From the NCBI GenBank assembly GCA_030372335.1, contig JAUDCW010000010.1: DNA of 64,000 nucleotides; one strand, given 5' to 3'. The stretch is from JALCOL01 sp022649665 (lineage in GTDB: Bacteria > Bacillota > Bacilli > Lactobacillales > Enterococcaceae). Below, piece by piece: positions 23,383 to 32,448 of this stretch (position 1 is the stretch's first letter; the number at the start of each line of letters is the position of its first letter). The notes beneath the pieces were generated by a model. It ran no database searches and had not been told where the DNA came from. It saw only the letters and a list, made by a program, of their open reading frames with translations. A program made the position numbers and the translations under genes.

Positions 23383-24225
23383 ATGGCAATTCAATGGTTT
23401 CCCGGCCACATGGCCAAAGCCAAACGCCAAGTACAAGAAAATTTAAAACATGTCGATATCGTTTATGAACTCGTTGATGCGCGGCTGCCAAAATCAAGTC
23501 AGAACCCGCTGCTCGATGAGATCATTCAGGCCAAACCGCGGCTTTTGATCTTGAATAAAAAGGATCTCGCAGACCCCAGCATGACGCGTGCCTGGGAAGA
23601 ACATTTCGCAGCAAGCGGCATCCCTTCGCTCGCTTTAGACAGTAAAAAGCAGCAAAGCGCGAAATCGATTTTGCCGAAGACTCAAGAAGTATTGAAAGAA
23701 AAGCTGAAAAGAGATCAAAGCCGCGGGTTGAAGCCGCGCGCGATCCGGGCGATGGTGCTGGGGATCCCGAACGTCGGCAAGTCGACGTTCATGAACCGCT
23801 TGATCGGTAAAAAAATAGCGCAGACCGGCAATCGTCCGGGGGTCACGAAAGGGCAGCAGTGGCTGAAAGTCGCTGGAAAACTGGAGCTTTTGGATACGCC
23901 GGGGATCCTGTGGCCAAAATTCGAAGATCCGGAAGTCGGCAAAAAACTGGCTTTAAGTGGTGCAATCAAAGACCAGCTGCTGCACTTGGATGATGTGGCG
24001 CTGTATGGTTTGGCCTTTTTGCAGCGATATTATCCGCAGCGCCTCAGCGAACGCTATCAGCTCGCGGAGACCGCAGAGATGACGCCGGTCGAACTGCTGC
24101 TTGCGATCACGAAAAAGCGCGGGCTGCAGGAAGATTATGAACGCGGCAGCGAAGTGTTTTTGCAAGACTTGCGAAATGGCAAACTGGGGCCGCTGACTTT
24201 TGATCGTTTGGAGGAGCAGGCGTGA
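23383..24225 (+). CDS. rbgA: Ribosome biogenesis GTPase RbgA (YlqF)
   Basis: Circularly permuted GTPase required for late 50S assembly. It has 280 residues. MAIQWFPGHMAKAKRQ is the family N terminus. The G4 motif LNKKDL (about 66-71) precedes G1 GIPNVGKSTFMNRL (about 127-140) and G3 DTPGILWP, the permuted order. The lepB-rbgA-rnhB order is conserved in Firmicutes. It overlaps rnhB by 4 bp. Confidence 0.95.
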   Translation: MAIQWFPGHMAKAKRQVQENLKHVDIVYELVDARLPKSSQNPLLDEIIQAKPRLLILNKKDLADPSMTRAWEEHFAASGIPSLALDSKKQQSAKSILPKTQEVLKEKLKRDQSRGLKPRAIRAMVLGIPNVGKSTFMNRLIGKKIAQTGNRPGVTKGQQWLKVAGKLELLDTPGILWPKFEDPEVGKKLALSGAIKDQLLHLDDVALYGLAFLQRYYPQRLSERYQLAETAEMTPVELLLAITKKRGLQEDYERGSEVFLQDLRNGKLGPLTFDRLEEQA

Positions 24226-24986
24226 GGGATTCGATTCGGCTTATTAAACAAAAAATGGAAAATTGTCCTAAGAGCGACCCGTTGTGGCAATTTTGGGAAA
24301 AGGATCCGCGCAAAGGCGTCCAGCAGCTGATCAAAAAACACCAGCGAGCGCTTATTCATGAAAATCAGCTGAAACAACATTTTCAAGAAATGTGCGACTA
24401 TGAGACAAAAGGTTTTGCTGCCGGTTATCGTTTGATCGCGGGGATCGATGAAGTCGGCCGCGGACCGTTAGCAGGGCCAGTTGTTGCTGCGGCAGTGATT
24501 TTTCCGCAAAATTTTACGATTTTAGGCCTGGACGACTCGAAAAAGTTGAGCCATGAAAAGCGCGAGATCTTGCTTACCAAGATTCGTGAAACGGCACTTG
24601 CGATCGGGATCGGCCAAGCTTCGGTCGAAGAAATCGATCAGCTGAATATCTATGAAGCAACGAAAGTCGCGATGATGCGCGCGGTCGAAGAGCTGGATCC
24701 GGCGCCGGATTACTTGCTTTTGGATGCAATGCGGCTTGAAAAGGCGGCACTGCCGCAAGAAAAGATCATCAAAGGCGACATGTTATCAGTTTCGATCGCC
24801 GCGGCTTCGATCGTAGCCAAAGAAAGCCGTGACCGCCTGATGATCGAGTTGGCCGCAAAATACCCAGGTTACGGCTTAGAGCGCAATATGGGGTACGGGA
24901 CGAAAGAACACTTGGCCGGCCTTGCACAGTTAGGGGCGACTGTGATCCACCGCAAAACATTTGCACCGGTCAAAGCAGTTCTGTGA
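24222..24986 (+). CDS. rnhB: Ribonuclease HII
   Basis: Cleaves RNA in RNA-DNA hybrids and single ribonucleotides in DNA. The 254 residues include about 70 extra N-terminal residues typical of Gram-positive RNase HII. The active-site region is GIDEVGRGPLAGPVVAAAV (about 74-92), and the later acidic residues are in LLDAMRL and KESRDRLM. The GTG at 24222 overlaps rbgA by 4 bp. Confidence 0.95.
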   Translation: MRDSIRLIKQKMENCPKSDPLWQFWEKDPRKGVQQLIKKHQRALIHENQLKQHFQEMCDYETKGFAAGYRLIAGIDEVGRGPLAGPVVAAAVIFPQNFTILGLDDSKKLSHEKREILLTKIRETALAIGIGQASVEEIDQLNIYEATKVAMMRAVEELDPAPDYLLLDAMRLEKAALPQEKIIKGDMLSVSIAAASIVAKESRDRLMIELAAKYPGYGLERNMGYGTKEHLAGLAQLGATVIHRKTFAPVKAVL

Positions 24987-25022
24987 ATCATTTGCGTATC
25001 TCCTGCTAAGGGGGAGAAACAA

Positions 25023-25892
25023 ATGGAAAACAAACTGAAAACGATGATCCTCAAACTATATTTGACGCGCGGGATCGGCAATCTGGGGATCCAGCGGCTG
25101 GTCGCGCAAGATGTTGATCTTGCGGCGCTTTCGGCAGAAGAAATCAGCATGCAGGCCGGGGTAGTGAAAAAGGCTGAATTTATAACATCCTGGAAGGAAA
25201 CAAATACGCGCTTTCCTGACGAAAAGATCGCTGAATTTACGGCAAACAATGACTATATCACCATCGTTGATGAGGAATATCCTGAAGCGCTTCGCGAAAC
25301 ATATGCACCGCCGAGTGTTTTGTTCTACCGCGGGGAGATCGCTTTATTGCAGCAGCCGCTGTTGGCAGTGGTCGGCAGCCGCCACCCGCGGGCCGAGTCG
25401 GTCGACTTGCTGCAGATGTTTCTGCCGGATCTGTTTATTCACGAGCTCGTGATCGCGAGCGGCTTGGCAAGCGGGATCGACGGTTTAGCGCACGAAATGT
25501 GCTTGGAAAACGAAGTGCCGACGATCGCTGTGATGGGGACCGGTCTTGATCAATGCTATCCAAAGCAGCACGAGTCGCTGAAAAGAAGGATCGAAGAAAA
25601 GGGACTGGTCTTGAGCGAATATTTGCCCGCGGTCGGACCGAAGCGCCATCATTTTCCGCTCAGAAACCGGATCATTGCCGGGATCGCCCGCGGAACGTTG
25701 ATCGTGGAAGCAAAAAAGCGCAGCGGAAGTTTGATCACAGCCCAAATCGCGCTGGAAAACGGCCGCGAAGTGTTCGTTTTTCCCGGCAGTCCGCTTTATG
25801 AAGCGTATTTGGGAAGCTTGCAGCTGATCCAAGACGGCGCGAAATGCGTCTTCAAACCGCAGCATATAATAGAAGAAATAAATGCCTATTAA
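25023..25892 (+). CDS. dprA: DNA-processing protein DprA
   Basis: Loads RecA on incoming single strands during natural transformation. It has 289 residues, the usual length. A helical N-terminal domain is followed by the Rossmann fold: VVGSRHPRAESV (about 116-127), IASGLASGIDGLAHE (about 142-156), GTGLDQCYPKQH and HHFPLRNRIIAG. SD AAGGGGGAG precedes the ATG. The other competence genes are not in the window, so competence itself is not shown. Confidence 0.93.
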   Translation: MENKLKTMILKLYLTRGIGNLGIQRLVAQDVDLAALSAEEISMQAGVVKKAEFITSWKETNTRFPDEKIAEFTANNDYITIVDEEYPEALRETYAPPSVLFYRGEIALLQQPLLAVVGSRHPRAESVDLLQMFLPDLFIHELVIASGLASGIDGLAHEMCLENEVPTIAVMGTGLDQCYPKQHESLKRRIEEKGLVLSEYLPAVGPKRHHFPLRNRIIAGIARGTLIVEAKKRSGSLITAQIALENGREVFVFPGSPLYEAYLGSLQLIQDGAKCVFKPQHIIEEINAY

Positions 25893-25934
25893 TTGAAAAA
25901 ATCCAACTGAAAAAACGGCCGGTTATTTTTTTTA
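25893..25934 (+). terminator. Weak terminator-like structure after dprA
   Basis: AAAAAA and AACTG pair with CGGTT and TTTTTT around a GC-rich loop, followed by T8. The stem is short, so termination may be partial. Confidence 0.35.
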
Positions 25935-25948
25935 GCGATTTGGGCTTC

Positions 25949-25978
25949 TTGACAAACAGATTTGTTATGGCATATGAT
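25949..25978 (+). promoter_or_regulatory. Promoter of topA
   Basis: Consensus TTGACA (25949-25954), 18-bp spacer, TATGAT (25973-25978). Confidence 0.85.
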
Positions 25979-26022
25979 AGGCTACGATTATTTACAAGGA
26001 TTGCGAAAGGAGCCCACAAGTC

Positions 26023-28089
26023 ATGGCCTACAAATATCTGGTGATCGTTGAATCACCTGCCAAAGCCAAAACGATCGAAAAATATCTTGGGCGAAATTAT
26101 AAAGTAGTTGCGAGTGTCGGACATGTCCGCGACTTGCCCAAAAGCAAAATGGGTATTGATATCGAAAATAATTATGAGCCGCATTATATCTCGATCCGCG
26201 GCAAGGGCGATGTGATCAAGTCGCTCAAAAAGCTTGCCAAAAAAGCGCAAAAAGTTTATCTCGCGAGTGACCCGGATAGAGAAGGGGAAGCAATCGCTTG
26301 GCACTTAGCGTATTTATTAGGGCTCGATCTGAAAGATCAAAATCGCGTCGTATTCAATGAAATCACCAAAGAGGCTGTTAAAGAGGCATTCAAGCATCCA
26401 CGCACGATCAAGCTCGATCTTGTTGATGCTCAGCAAGCGCGCCGCATTTTGGACCGGCTGGTTGGATATTCGATCAGCCCGCTCTTGTGGAAAAAAGTGA
26501 AAAAAGGCTTGAGCGCTGGACGCGTCCAGTCGATCGCACTTAAGAGCATCATTGACCGCGAACAAGAGATCCGCGACTTCGTACCGGAAGAATATTGGAG
26601 TATCGACGGCAATTTCCGCAAAGGCAAGAAAAATTTCAAAGCCGGCTTCTATACGGTGAACGGCAAACGCAAAAAGCTCAAAACTGCCGAAGACGTCAAA
26701 GAAGTCATGGATCTTTTGAAAAACAAAGAGTTCCAAGTGTCAAAAGTCGAAAAGAAAGAGCGGAAAAAGAATCCGCCGAAACCTTTCACGACTTCCAGCA
26801 TGCAGCAAGATGCCGCCAACCGCATCAATTTCCGGACGCGGAAAACGATGATGGTCGCTCAGCAGCTCTATGAAGGGATCGCTCTCGGCAAACAAGGCAC
26901 AGTCGGGTTGATCACTTATATGCGTACGGACTCGACGCGGATCTCACACGTTGCCAAAGCCGAGACCGCGCAATACTTAACGGAAACGTTTGGCGAGGAA
27001 TATTCTGCTCACGGCAGTGCAAAAGTCGTCAATCCGCAAGGCGCTCAAGACGCCCACGAGGCGATCCGGCCTTCTAGCGTCAATCATACCCCTGAAAAGA
27101 TCGCGAGCTATCTCGATAAAGATCAGCTGAAGCTCTATACGCTGATCTGGAACCGTTTCGTCGCGAGCCAGATGACACCGGCTGTTTTGGATACTGTAAA
27201 AGTCTTATTGGATCAAAACGGGGTCGTGTTCGCGGCAAACGGCTCGCAGATCAAATTCCCGGGATATTTGAAAGTCTATGCTGATAATACGAAGGATCAA
27301 GAAAAGCTCCTGCCGGAAATGGAAGTCGGCGAAATGATCACGAATACTTCGATCGAACCGAAACAGCATTTCACGCAGCCGCCAGCTCGTTACAGCGAAG
27401 CAACGCTGATCAAAATGCTGGAAGAAAATGGTGTCGGCCGACCTTCGACCTATGCACCGACTTTGGAAACGATCCAGCGCCGGTATTATGTGAAGCTCGT
27501 CAGCAAGCGGTTCGAGCCGACCGAACTCGGTGAGATCGTCAACAATCTGATCGTTGAATTCTTTCCGCAGATCGTCAATACTTCGTTTACGGCCGAGATG
27601 GAAAACAATCTCGATAAAGTCGAAGATGGCGCACTTGAATGGGTGAAAGTCGTCGATCAGTTTTACAAACCGTTTGCAAAAGAACTGGAAACCGCCGAAA
27701 CGAATATGGAGAAGATTCAGATCAAAGATGAGCCGGCGGGCTTCGACTGTGATGTTTGCGGGTCGCCAATGGTGATCAAACTTGGGCGCTACGGCAAGTT
27801 TTATGCCTGCAGCAACTTTCCAGAATGCCGCAACACAAAGCCGATCGTCAAAGAGATCGGCGTCGTTTGTCCCGTCTGCCATGAAGGACAAGTCGTGGAA
27901 CGAAAATCCAAGAAAAACCGGATCTTTTACGGCTGCTCGCGCTATCCGGACTGCGACTTTACTTCGTGGGACAAGCCGATCGGCCGCAATTGTCCGAAAT
28001 GCGGCGGTTATTTAGTTGAGAAGAAAGTCAAAGGCGGCAAGCAAGTGGTCTGCAGCAATGGCGATTATGAAGAAGACATCGTGAAATAG
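26023..28089 (+). CDS. topA: DNA topoisomerase I
   Basis: Type IA topoisomerase that relaxes negative supercoils. It has 688 residues. The Toprim domain begins LVIVESPAKAKTIEKYLG and carries SDPDREGEAIAWHL (about 85-98). The nucleophile Tyr is in LITYMRTDSTRIS (about 300). Three C-terminal zinc ribbons follow: CDVCG...CSNFPEC and CPVCH...CSRYPDC are complete, while the last has CPKCG...VVCSNGD with only three Cys. SD AAAGGAG precedes the ATG. It has its own consensus promoter and continues into trmFO. Confidence 0.96.
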   Translation: MAYKYLVIVESPAKAKTIEKYLGRNYKVVASVGHVRDLPKSKMGIDIENNYEPHYISIRGKGDVIKSLKKLAKKAQKVYLASDPDREGEAIAWHLAYLLGLDLKDQNRVVFNEITKEAVKEAFKHPRTIKLDLVDAQQARRILDRLVGYSISPLLWKKVKKGLSAGRVQSIALKSIIDREQEIRDFVPEEYWSIDGNFRKGKKNFKAGFYTVNGKRKKLKTAEDVKEVMDLLKNKEFQVSKVEKKERKKNPPKPFTTSSMQQDAANRINFRTRKTMMVAQQLYEGIALGKQGTVGLITYMRTDSTRISHVAKAETAQYLTETFGEEYSAHGSAKVVNPQGAQDAHEAIRPSSVNHTPEKIASYLDKDQLKLYTLIWNRFVASQMTPAVLDTVKVLLDQNGVVFAANGSQIKFPGYLKVYADNTKDQEKLLPEMEVGEMITNTSIEPKQHFTQPPARYSEATLIKMLEENGVGRPSTYAPTLETIQRRYYVKLVSKRFEPTELGEIVNNLIVEFFPQIVNTSFTAEMENNLDKVEDGALEWVKVVDQFYKPFAKELETAETNMEKIQIKDEPAGFDCDVCGSPMVIKLGRYGKFYACSNFPECRNTKPIVKEIGVVCPVCHEGQVVERKSKKNRIFYGCSRYPDCDFTSWDKPIGRNCPKCGGYLVEKKVKGGKQVVCSNGDYEEDIVK

Positions 28090-28102
28090 CGGAGGAAAAA
28101 GC

Positions 28103-29404
28103 ATGACAAAACATGTGAATGTAGTCGGCGCGGGCTTGGCGGGAAGCGAAGCCGCATGGCAGCTTGCGCAAGCAGGCGTGCCGGTCCGGCTGTTCGAAAT
28201 GCGGCCGACTGCCGCGACCCCGGCGCACCATACGGCGGGGTTTGCCGAATTAGTTTGTTCGAATTCTCTCAGAGCGCAAAGCGTGACGAACGGCGTTGGG
28301 CTTTTAAAAGAAGAGATGCGCCGCTTTGATTCGTTGATCATGCGCGCGGCTGACCAGACGCAAGTTCCGGCGGGCGGTGCTTTGGCGGTCGACCGCGATC
28401 AGTTCTCAGCAGCAGTGACTGCGGCTCTTGAAAGCCATCCGAATGTCGAAGTCGTTCGCGAAGAATTGGTTGACTTCCCGGACGGGTTGACGATCATCGC
28501 GACCGGTCCTTTGACCGCCGAAAAAATGGTGCAAAAGATCCAAGAATTCAACGGATCAGCGGGTTTTTATTTTTATGATGCCGCAGCACCGATCGTTGCG
28601 AAAGACTCGATCGATTTTTCGAAGGTGTATTTGAAATCACGCTATGACAAAGGCGAAGCCGCTTATTTGAATTGTCCAATGGATCAGGCAGAATTTCTGG
28701 CATTTTACGAGGCACTCGTCAGCGCGGAATTAGCGCCGCTTCATTCGTTTGAAAAAGAAAAATTTTTCGAAGGCTGCATGCCGATCGAAGTCATGGCAAA
28801 GCGCGGTGAACGGACGATGCTTTTTGGCCCTTTGAAACCGGTCGGCTTGGAAGACCCGAAAACAGACAAGCGGCCGTATGCCGTCGTCCAGCTGCGGCAA
28901 GACAATACTGCAGCTTCGCTGTACAACATCGTTGGTTTTCAGACCCATTTGAAATGGGGCGAACAAAAGCGAGTCTTTCGCATGATCCCGGGATTGGAAA
29001 ACGCTGAATTTATCCGCTATGGGGTGATGCACCGCAATTCATTTATGGATTCGCCGAATCTTCTTTTACCGACTTATCAAACGAAAAAACGGCCGGACTT
29101 GTTTTTTGCCGGGCAAATGACGGGCGTAGAAGGCTACGTTGAATCGGCTGCCAGCGGGATGCTGGCCGGGATCAATGCGGCGCGTCTGTACCGCGGAGAA
29201 GCGCCGCTGACTTTGCCGGAAACGACCATGATCGGAGCAATGGCGCATTACATCACGCATGCGGATTCCAAACATTTTCAGCCGATGAATGCGAATTTTG
29301 GTTTGATCGCACCGCTCGAAAAAAGGATCCGCGACAAAAAATTGCGGTATCAGCAATTTGCTGAGCGCAGCTTGGCTGAAATCACGAATTGGACGACATT
29401 GTAA
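28103..29404 (+). CDS. trmFO: tRNA m5U54 methyltransferase TrmFO
   Basis: Flavin- and methylenetetrahydrofolate-dependent enzyme that makes ribothymidine at position 54 of tRNA. It has 433 residues. The FAD-binding N terminus VVGAGLAGSEAAWQLAQAG is followed by EMRPTAATPAHHT and CSNSLRAQSV. FAGQMTGVEGYVESAASG (about 333-350) is the C-terminal signature. It lies 13 bp behind topA with GGAGG upstream, the normal Firmicutes order topA-trmFO-xerC. Confidence 0.96.
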   Translation: MTKHVNVVGAGLAGSEAAWQLAQAGVPVRLFEMRPTAATPAHHTAGFAELVCSNSLRAQSVTNGVGLLKEEMRRFDSLIMRAADQTQVPAGGALAVDRDQFSAAVTAALESHPNVEVVREELVDFPDGLTIIATGPLTAEKMVQKIQEFNGSAGFYFYDAAAPIVAKDSIDFSKVYLKSRYDKGEAAYLNCPMDQAEFLAFYEALVSAELAPLHSFEKEKFFEGCMPIEVMAKRGERTMLFGPLKPVGLEDPKTDKRPYAVVQLRQDNTAASLYNIVGFQTHLKWGEQKRVFRMIPGLENAEFIRYGVMHRNSFMDSPNLLLPTYQTKKRPDLFFAGQMTGVEGYVESAASGMLAGINAARLYRGEAPLTLPETTMIGAMAHYITHADSKHFQPMNANFGLIAPLEKRIRDKKLRYQQFAERSLAEITNWTTL

Positions 29405-29411
29405 TGCTTTC

Positions 29412-29445
29412 AATGCTTGGAGGAAGTGCTCCAAGCATTTTTTTG
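29412..29445 (+). terminator. Terminator after trmFO
   Basis: AATGCTTGGAG/CTCCAAGCATT perfect 11-bp stem with a 6-nt loop and T7. Confidence 0.93.
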
Positions 29446-29508
29446 TCGCAACTTTGTGCGAGAAGTGTTAAAATTTATGCAACAATTGAGTAAATTCTGA
29501 CAATTAAA

Positions 29509-29537
29509 TTGTGCATTTAAAAAGTTTGTGCTAAAGT
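29509..29537 (+). promoter_or_regulatory. Promoter of the xerC-hslVU-codY operon
   Basis: TTGTGC (29509-29514), 17-bp spacer, TAAAGT (29532-29537) preceded by TGC, an extended -10. Confidence 0.65.
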
Positions 29538-29561
29538 TTTGTTGTCTATGGGGGTGGCGCG

Positions 29562-30464
29562 ATGAGCGAAACAGCATGGCTGAGCGTTTTTGTGAACTAT
29601 TTGGCAAACGAAAAAAATTATTCGCCGCTGACGATCCGCGGCTACGAGAAGGATATTCGCCGCTTTTTTCAGTATCTGGAGGAAAGCGGCTCGCTTCCCG
29701 CAGACCTGACGCTAGATTACCTTGATGTTCGCAGCTATTTATCATGGCTCTACGATCAAAAATATGCGCGAAATTCGATCGGACGCAAAATCTCCAGCTT
29801 GCGTTCTTTTTATCAGTTTCTGCTGAAAAACGGGGCTGTTAAAGAAAATCCGTTCAGCTACCTTCACTTGCATAAAAAGGCACAGCGTTTGCCGCACTTT
29901 TTTTATGAAGATGAAATGGAAGCGCTGTTTGAAGCGGCGCGCGGCGAAGCACCGCTCGATCTGCGGAATTGCGCGCTGCTGGAAACTTTTTATGCGACCG
30001 GCTTGCGGGTCAGCGAAGCGGTCGCGCTCAAAGTCGGCGAGATCGACTTTGAAACCGGCATCGTACTGCTTCACGGGAAAGGCCAAAAAGACCGCTATGT
30101 TCCGATCGGCGGATTCGCGCTTGATGCACTGGAAGTTTATTTTGACAAGTGCCGTACGCCGCTGATGGCAAAATATCAAAAAGAGCATCCGTTTGTTTTT
30201 GTCAGCCGCTGGGGAGACGCGATCACGGCCCGCGGGATCCGCTACGTGTTCCAAAAGATCATTGAGCGTGGCAGTTTGTCCAAAGATCTTCATCCGCATA
30301 TGCTGCGGCATACTTTTGCGACTGTCATGCTTGACAACGGCGCTGATCTGCGGACAGTCCAAGAACTTTTAGGGCATGCCAGTTTGAGCTCAACGCAGAT
30401 CTATACCCATGTCACTACTAAAAAAATGCAGGAAAATTATCGACACTTTTTCCCGCGTGCGTAA
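29562..30464 (+). CDS. xerC: Tyrosine recombinase XerC
   Basis: Partner of XerD in chromosome-dimer resolution at dif. It is full length at 300 residues. The N-terminal SAM-like domain (about 1-90) contains NYLANEKNYSPLTIRGYEKDI. The catalytic domain has ATGLRVSEAV, HGKGQKDRYVP, HPHMLRHTFA, LGHASLSS and the nucleophile Tyr in TQIYTHV. It is first in the xerC-hslV-hslU-codY operon, the same order as B. subtilis codV-codW-codX-codY. SD GGGGTGG precedes the ATG. Confidence 0.96.
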   Translation: MSETAWLSVFVNYLANEKNYSPLTIRGYEKDIRRFFQYLEESGSLPADLTLDYLDVRSYLSWLYDQKYARNSIGRKISSLRSFYQFLLKNGAVKENPFSYLHLHKKAQRLPHFFYEDEMEALFEAARGEAPLDLRNCALLETFYATGLRVSEAVALKVGEIDFETGIVLLHGKGQKDRYVPIGGFALDALEVYFDKCRTPLMAKYQKEHPFVFVSRWGDAITARGIRYVFQKIIERGSLSKDLHPHMLRHTFATVMLDNGADLRTVQELLGHASLSSTQIYTHVTTKKMQENYRHFFPRA

Positions 30465-30483
30465 GTTTAAGGAGGAATATCCA

Positions 30484-31029
30484 ATGGAATCACAATTTCA
30501 TTCCACAACGATCTGTGCGGTCGAAAAAGACGGCAAATTTGCAATGGCCGGCGACGGTCAAGTAACGATGGGCGAATCGGTCGTCATGAAAGGAACCGCG
30601 CGCAAAGTCCGCCGGATCTATCATGACCAAGTTGTTGTCGGCTTCGCCGGGAGCGTCGCGGATGCGTTTACTTTGGAAGAAAAATTTGAAGACAAATTGA
30701 ATCAATATAAGGGAAACCTGATGCGGGCGGCGGTCGAACTGGCGCAAGCTTGGCGTACCGAGCGTTCGATGCAAAAACTTGAAGCGATGCTGATCGTCAT
30801 GAACAAAGAGGAAATGCTTTTAGTTTCCGGGACTGGCGAGGTGATCACCCCGGATGACGGGATCCTTGCGATCGGCTCAGGCGGCAACTACGCACTGGCT
30901 GCCGCCCGCGCCTTGAAGCAAAATTGCGGTGAAGAAATGAGCGCTCGCATGATCGCTGAAAAAGCACTGAATATCGCAGCTGATATTTGTATTTTCACGA
31001 ACCACAATATCATTGTCGACGAGATGTAG
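30484..31029 (+). CDS. hslV: ATP-dependent protease peptidase subunit HslV (ClpQ)
   Basis: Proteolytic core of the HslUV (ClpYQ) protease. The 181 residues start at ATG 30484 after AAGGAGG. The catalytic region reads MESQFHSTTICAV, so the threonine pair that is N-terminal in E. coli lies behind a short extension, as in the B. subtilis CodW and Listeria proteins. AMAGDGQVTMGE and GSGGNYALAAARAL are conserved. Met removal is unlikely before Glu, so how the active-site residue is exposed is unclear. The hslU start follows 11 bp after the stop. Confidence 0.94.
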   Translation: MESQFHSTTICAVEKDGKFAMAGDGQVTMGESVVMKGTARKVRRIYHDQVVVGFAGSVADAFTLEEKFEDKLNQYKGNLMRAAVELAQAWRTERSMQKLEAMLIVMNKEEMLLVSGTGEVITPDDGILAIGSGGNYALAAARALKQNCGEEMSARMIAEKALNIAADICIFTNHNIIVDEM

Positions 31030-31040
31030 GAGGAGAATCA

Positions 31041-32435
31041 ATGAACGAAAATAAAACACCGAGAGAGATCGTCAAAGAGCTGGATCAATATATCGTTGGC
31101 CAAGAAGAAGCAAAGCGGGCGGTAGCGGTCGCCCTGCGCAACCGCTACCGCCGGATGCAGCTGGAACACACGATGCAAGAGGAGATCACCCCGAAAAATC
31201 TATTGATGATCGGACCGACCGGGGTTGGGAAAACTGAGATCGCCCGCCGGCTGGCGAAAAGCGTCAATGCGCCTTTCGTCAAAGTCGAAGCGACGAAATT
31301 CACGGAAGTCGGTTATGTCGGCCGTGATGTGGAATCGATGGTCCGCGACTTGGTCGAAAATGCGATCACGATCGTAAAGAAGACTGCCTATCAAAATGTC
31401 CGCGGCCAAGCAACACGCAAAGCTGAAGACCGGCTTGTCAAGGCGCTTGTTCCAGGGATCAAAAAAGAGAAAAAGCAAAGCGGCAACCAGTACGCGCAAA
31501 TGATGCAGATGCTGAGCGGCGCGATGGAAAACAAACCCGAAGAAGAACAAGTCACCGAAGAGATCTCGACAAATCGTCAAAAGATCCGCGAACAATTGCG
31601 CAAAGGGCTTTTAGATACGCGTGAAGTCACGATCGAGACCGAAGAACAGAAAACGCCGATGCCAATGATGAATAACGGTTTGGAACAAATGGGGATCGAT
31701 CTTTCCGACACGCTGAGCGCTTTGACACCGAAGAAAAAAGTCAGCCGCACCCTGACCGTCAAAGAGGCAATGGAGCTTTTGATCCAAGAGGAATCGGAAA
31801 CGCTCGTCAATTCAGCCGATATCAATTCAAAAGCAATCGAACTCGCCGGCTCGCAAGGGATCATTTTCATCGATGAGTTCGATAAAATCACTTCGAAAGG
31901 CGAAAACAGCGGCGAAGTTTCCCGCGAAGGCGTGCAGCGTGATATTTTGCCGATCGTTGAAGGCAGCCAAGTTAATACGAAATACGGGATCATCCAAACG
32001 GATCATATTCTTTTTATCGCTTCGGGAGCATTCCACATTTCCAAGCCGAGCGACTTGATCCCGGAACTCCAGGGGCGCTTCCCGCTGCGGGTCGAGCTGG
32101 CTGATTTGACGGCGGATGACTTTGTCCGCATTTTGACTGAGCCCCAGCAGTCGCTGATCAAACAATATATCGCGCTTTTAGGGACGGAAAACGTCAAAGT
32201 CAACTTTACGCAAGAAGCGATCAAAAAAATCGCCGACATTGCTTATCAAGTCAACAGCGAGACCGACAATATCGGCGCGCGCCGCCTGCACACGATCTTG
32301 GAAAAAGTGTTGGAAGAACTTTTATTTGAAGCACCTGATATGCAGATGGGCGAGATCTTGATCACTGAGAATTATGTTGATGAGAAACTCTCATCGATCG
32401 CGATGAACAACGATTTGAGCCGCTATATTTTATAA
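31041..32435 (+). CDS. hslU: ATP-dependent protease ATPase subunit HslU (ClpY)
   Basis: AAA+ unfoldase that feeds substrates to HslV. It has 464 residues. Walker A is GPTGVGKTEIARRLAK (about 57-72) and Walker B is GIIFIDEFDKI (about 273-283). The I domain lies between. Sensor and ring residues IPELQGRFPLRVEL and the C-terminal GARRLHTILEKVLEEL follow. AGGAGGAG at 31028-31035 sets the ATG at 31041; an earlier in-frame start would lie inside hslV. Confidence 0.96.
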   Translation: MNENKTPREIVKELDQYIVGQEEAKRAVAVALRNRYRRMQLEHTMQEEITPKNLLMIGPTGVGKTEIARRLAKSVNAPFVKVEATKFTEVGYVGRDVESMVRDLVENAITIVKKTAYQNVRGQATRKAEDRLVKALVPGIKKEKKQSGNQYAQMMQMLSGAMENKPEEEQVTEEISTNRQKIREQLRKGLLDTREVTIETEEQKTPMPMMNNGLEQMGIDLSDTLSALTPKKKVSRTLTVKEAMELLIQEESETLVNSADINSKAIELAGSQGIIFIDEFDKITSKGENSGEVSREGVQRDILPIVEGSQVNTKYGIIQTDHILFIASGAFHISKPSDLIPELQGRFPLRVELADLTADDFVRILTEPQQSLIKQYIALLGTENVKVNFTQEAIKKIADIAYQVNSETDNIGARRLHTILEKVLEELLFEAPDMQMGEILITENYVDEKLSSIAMNNDLSRYIL

Positions 32436-32448
32436 GGAGGGAATGCCG

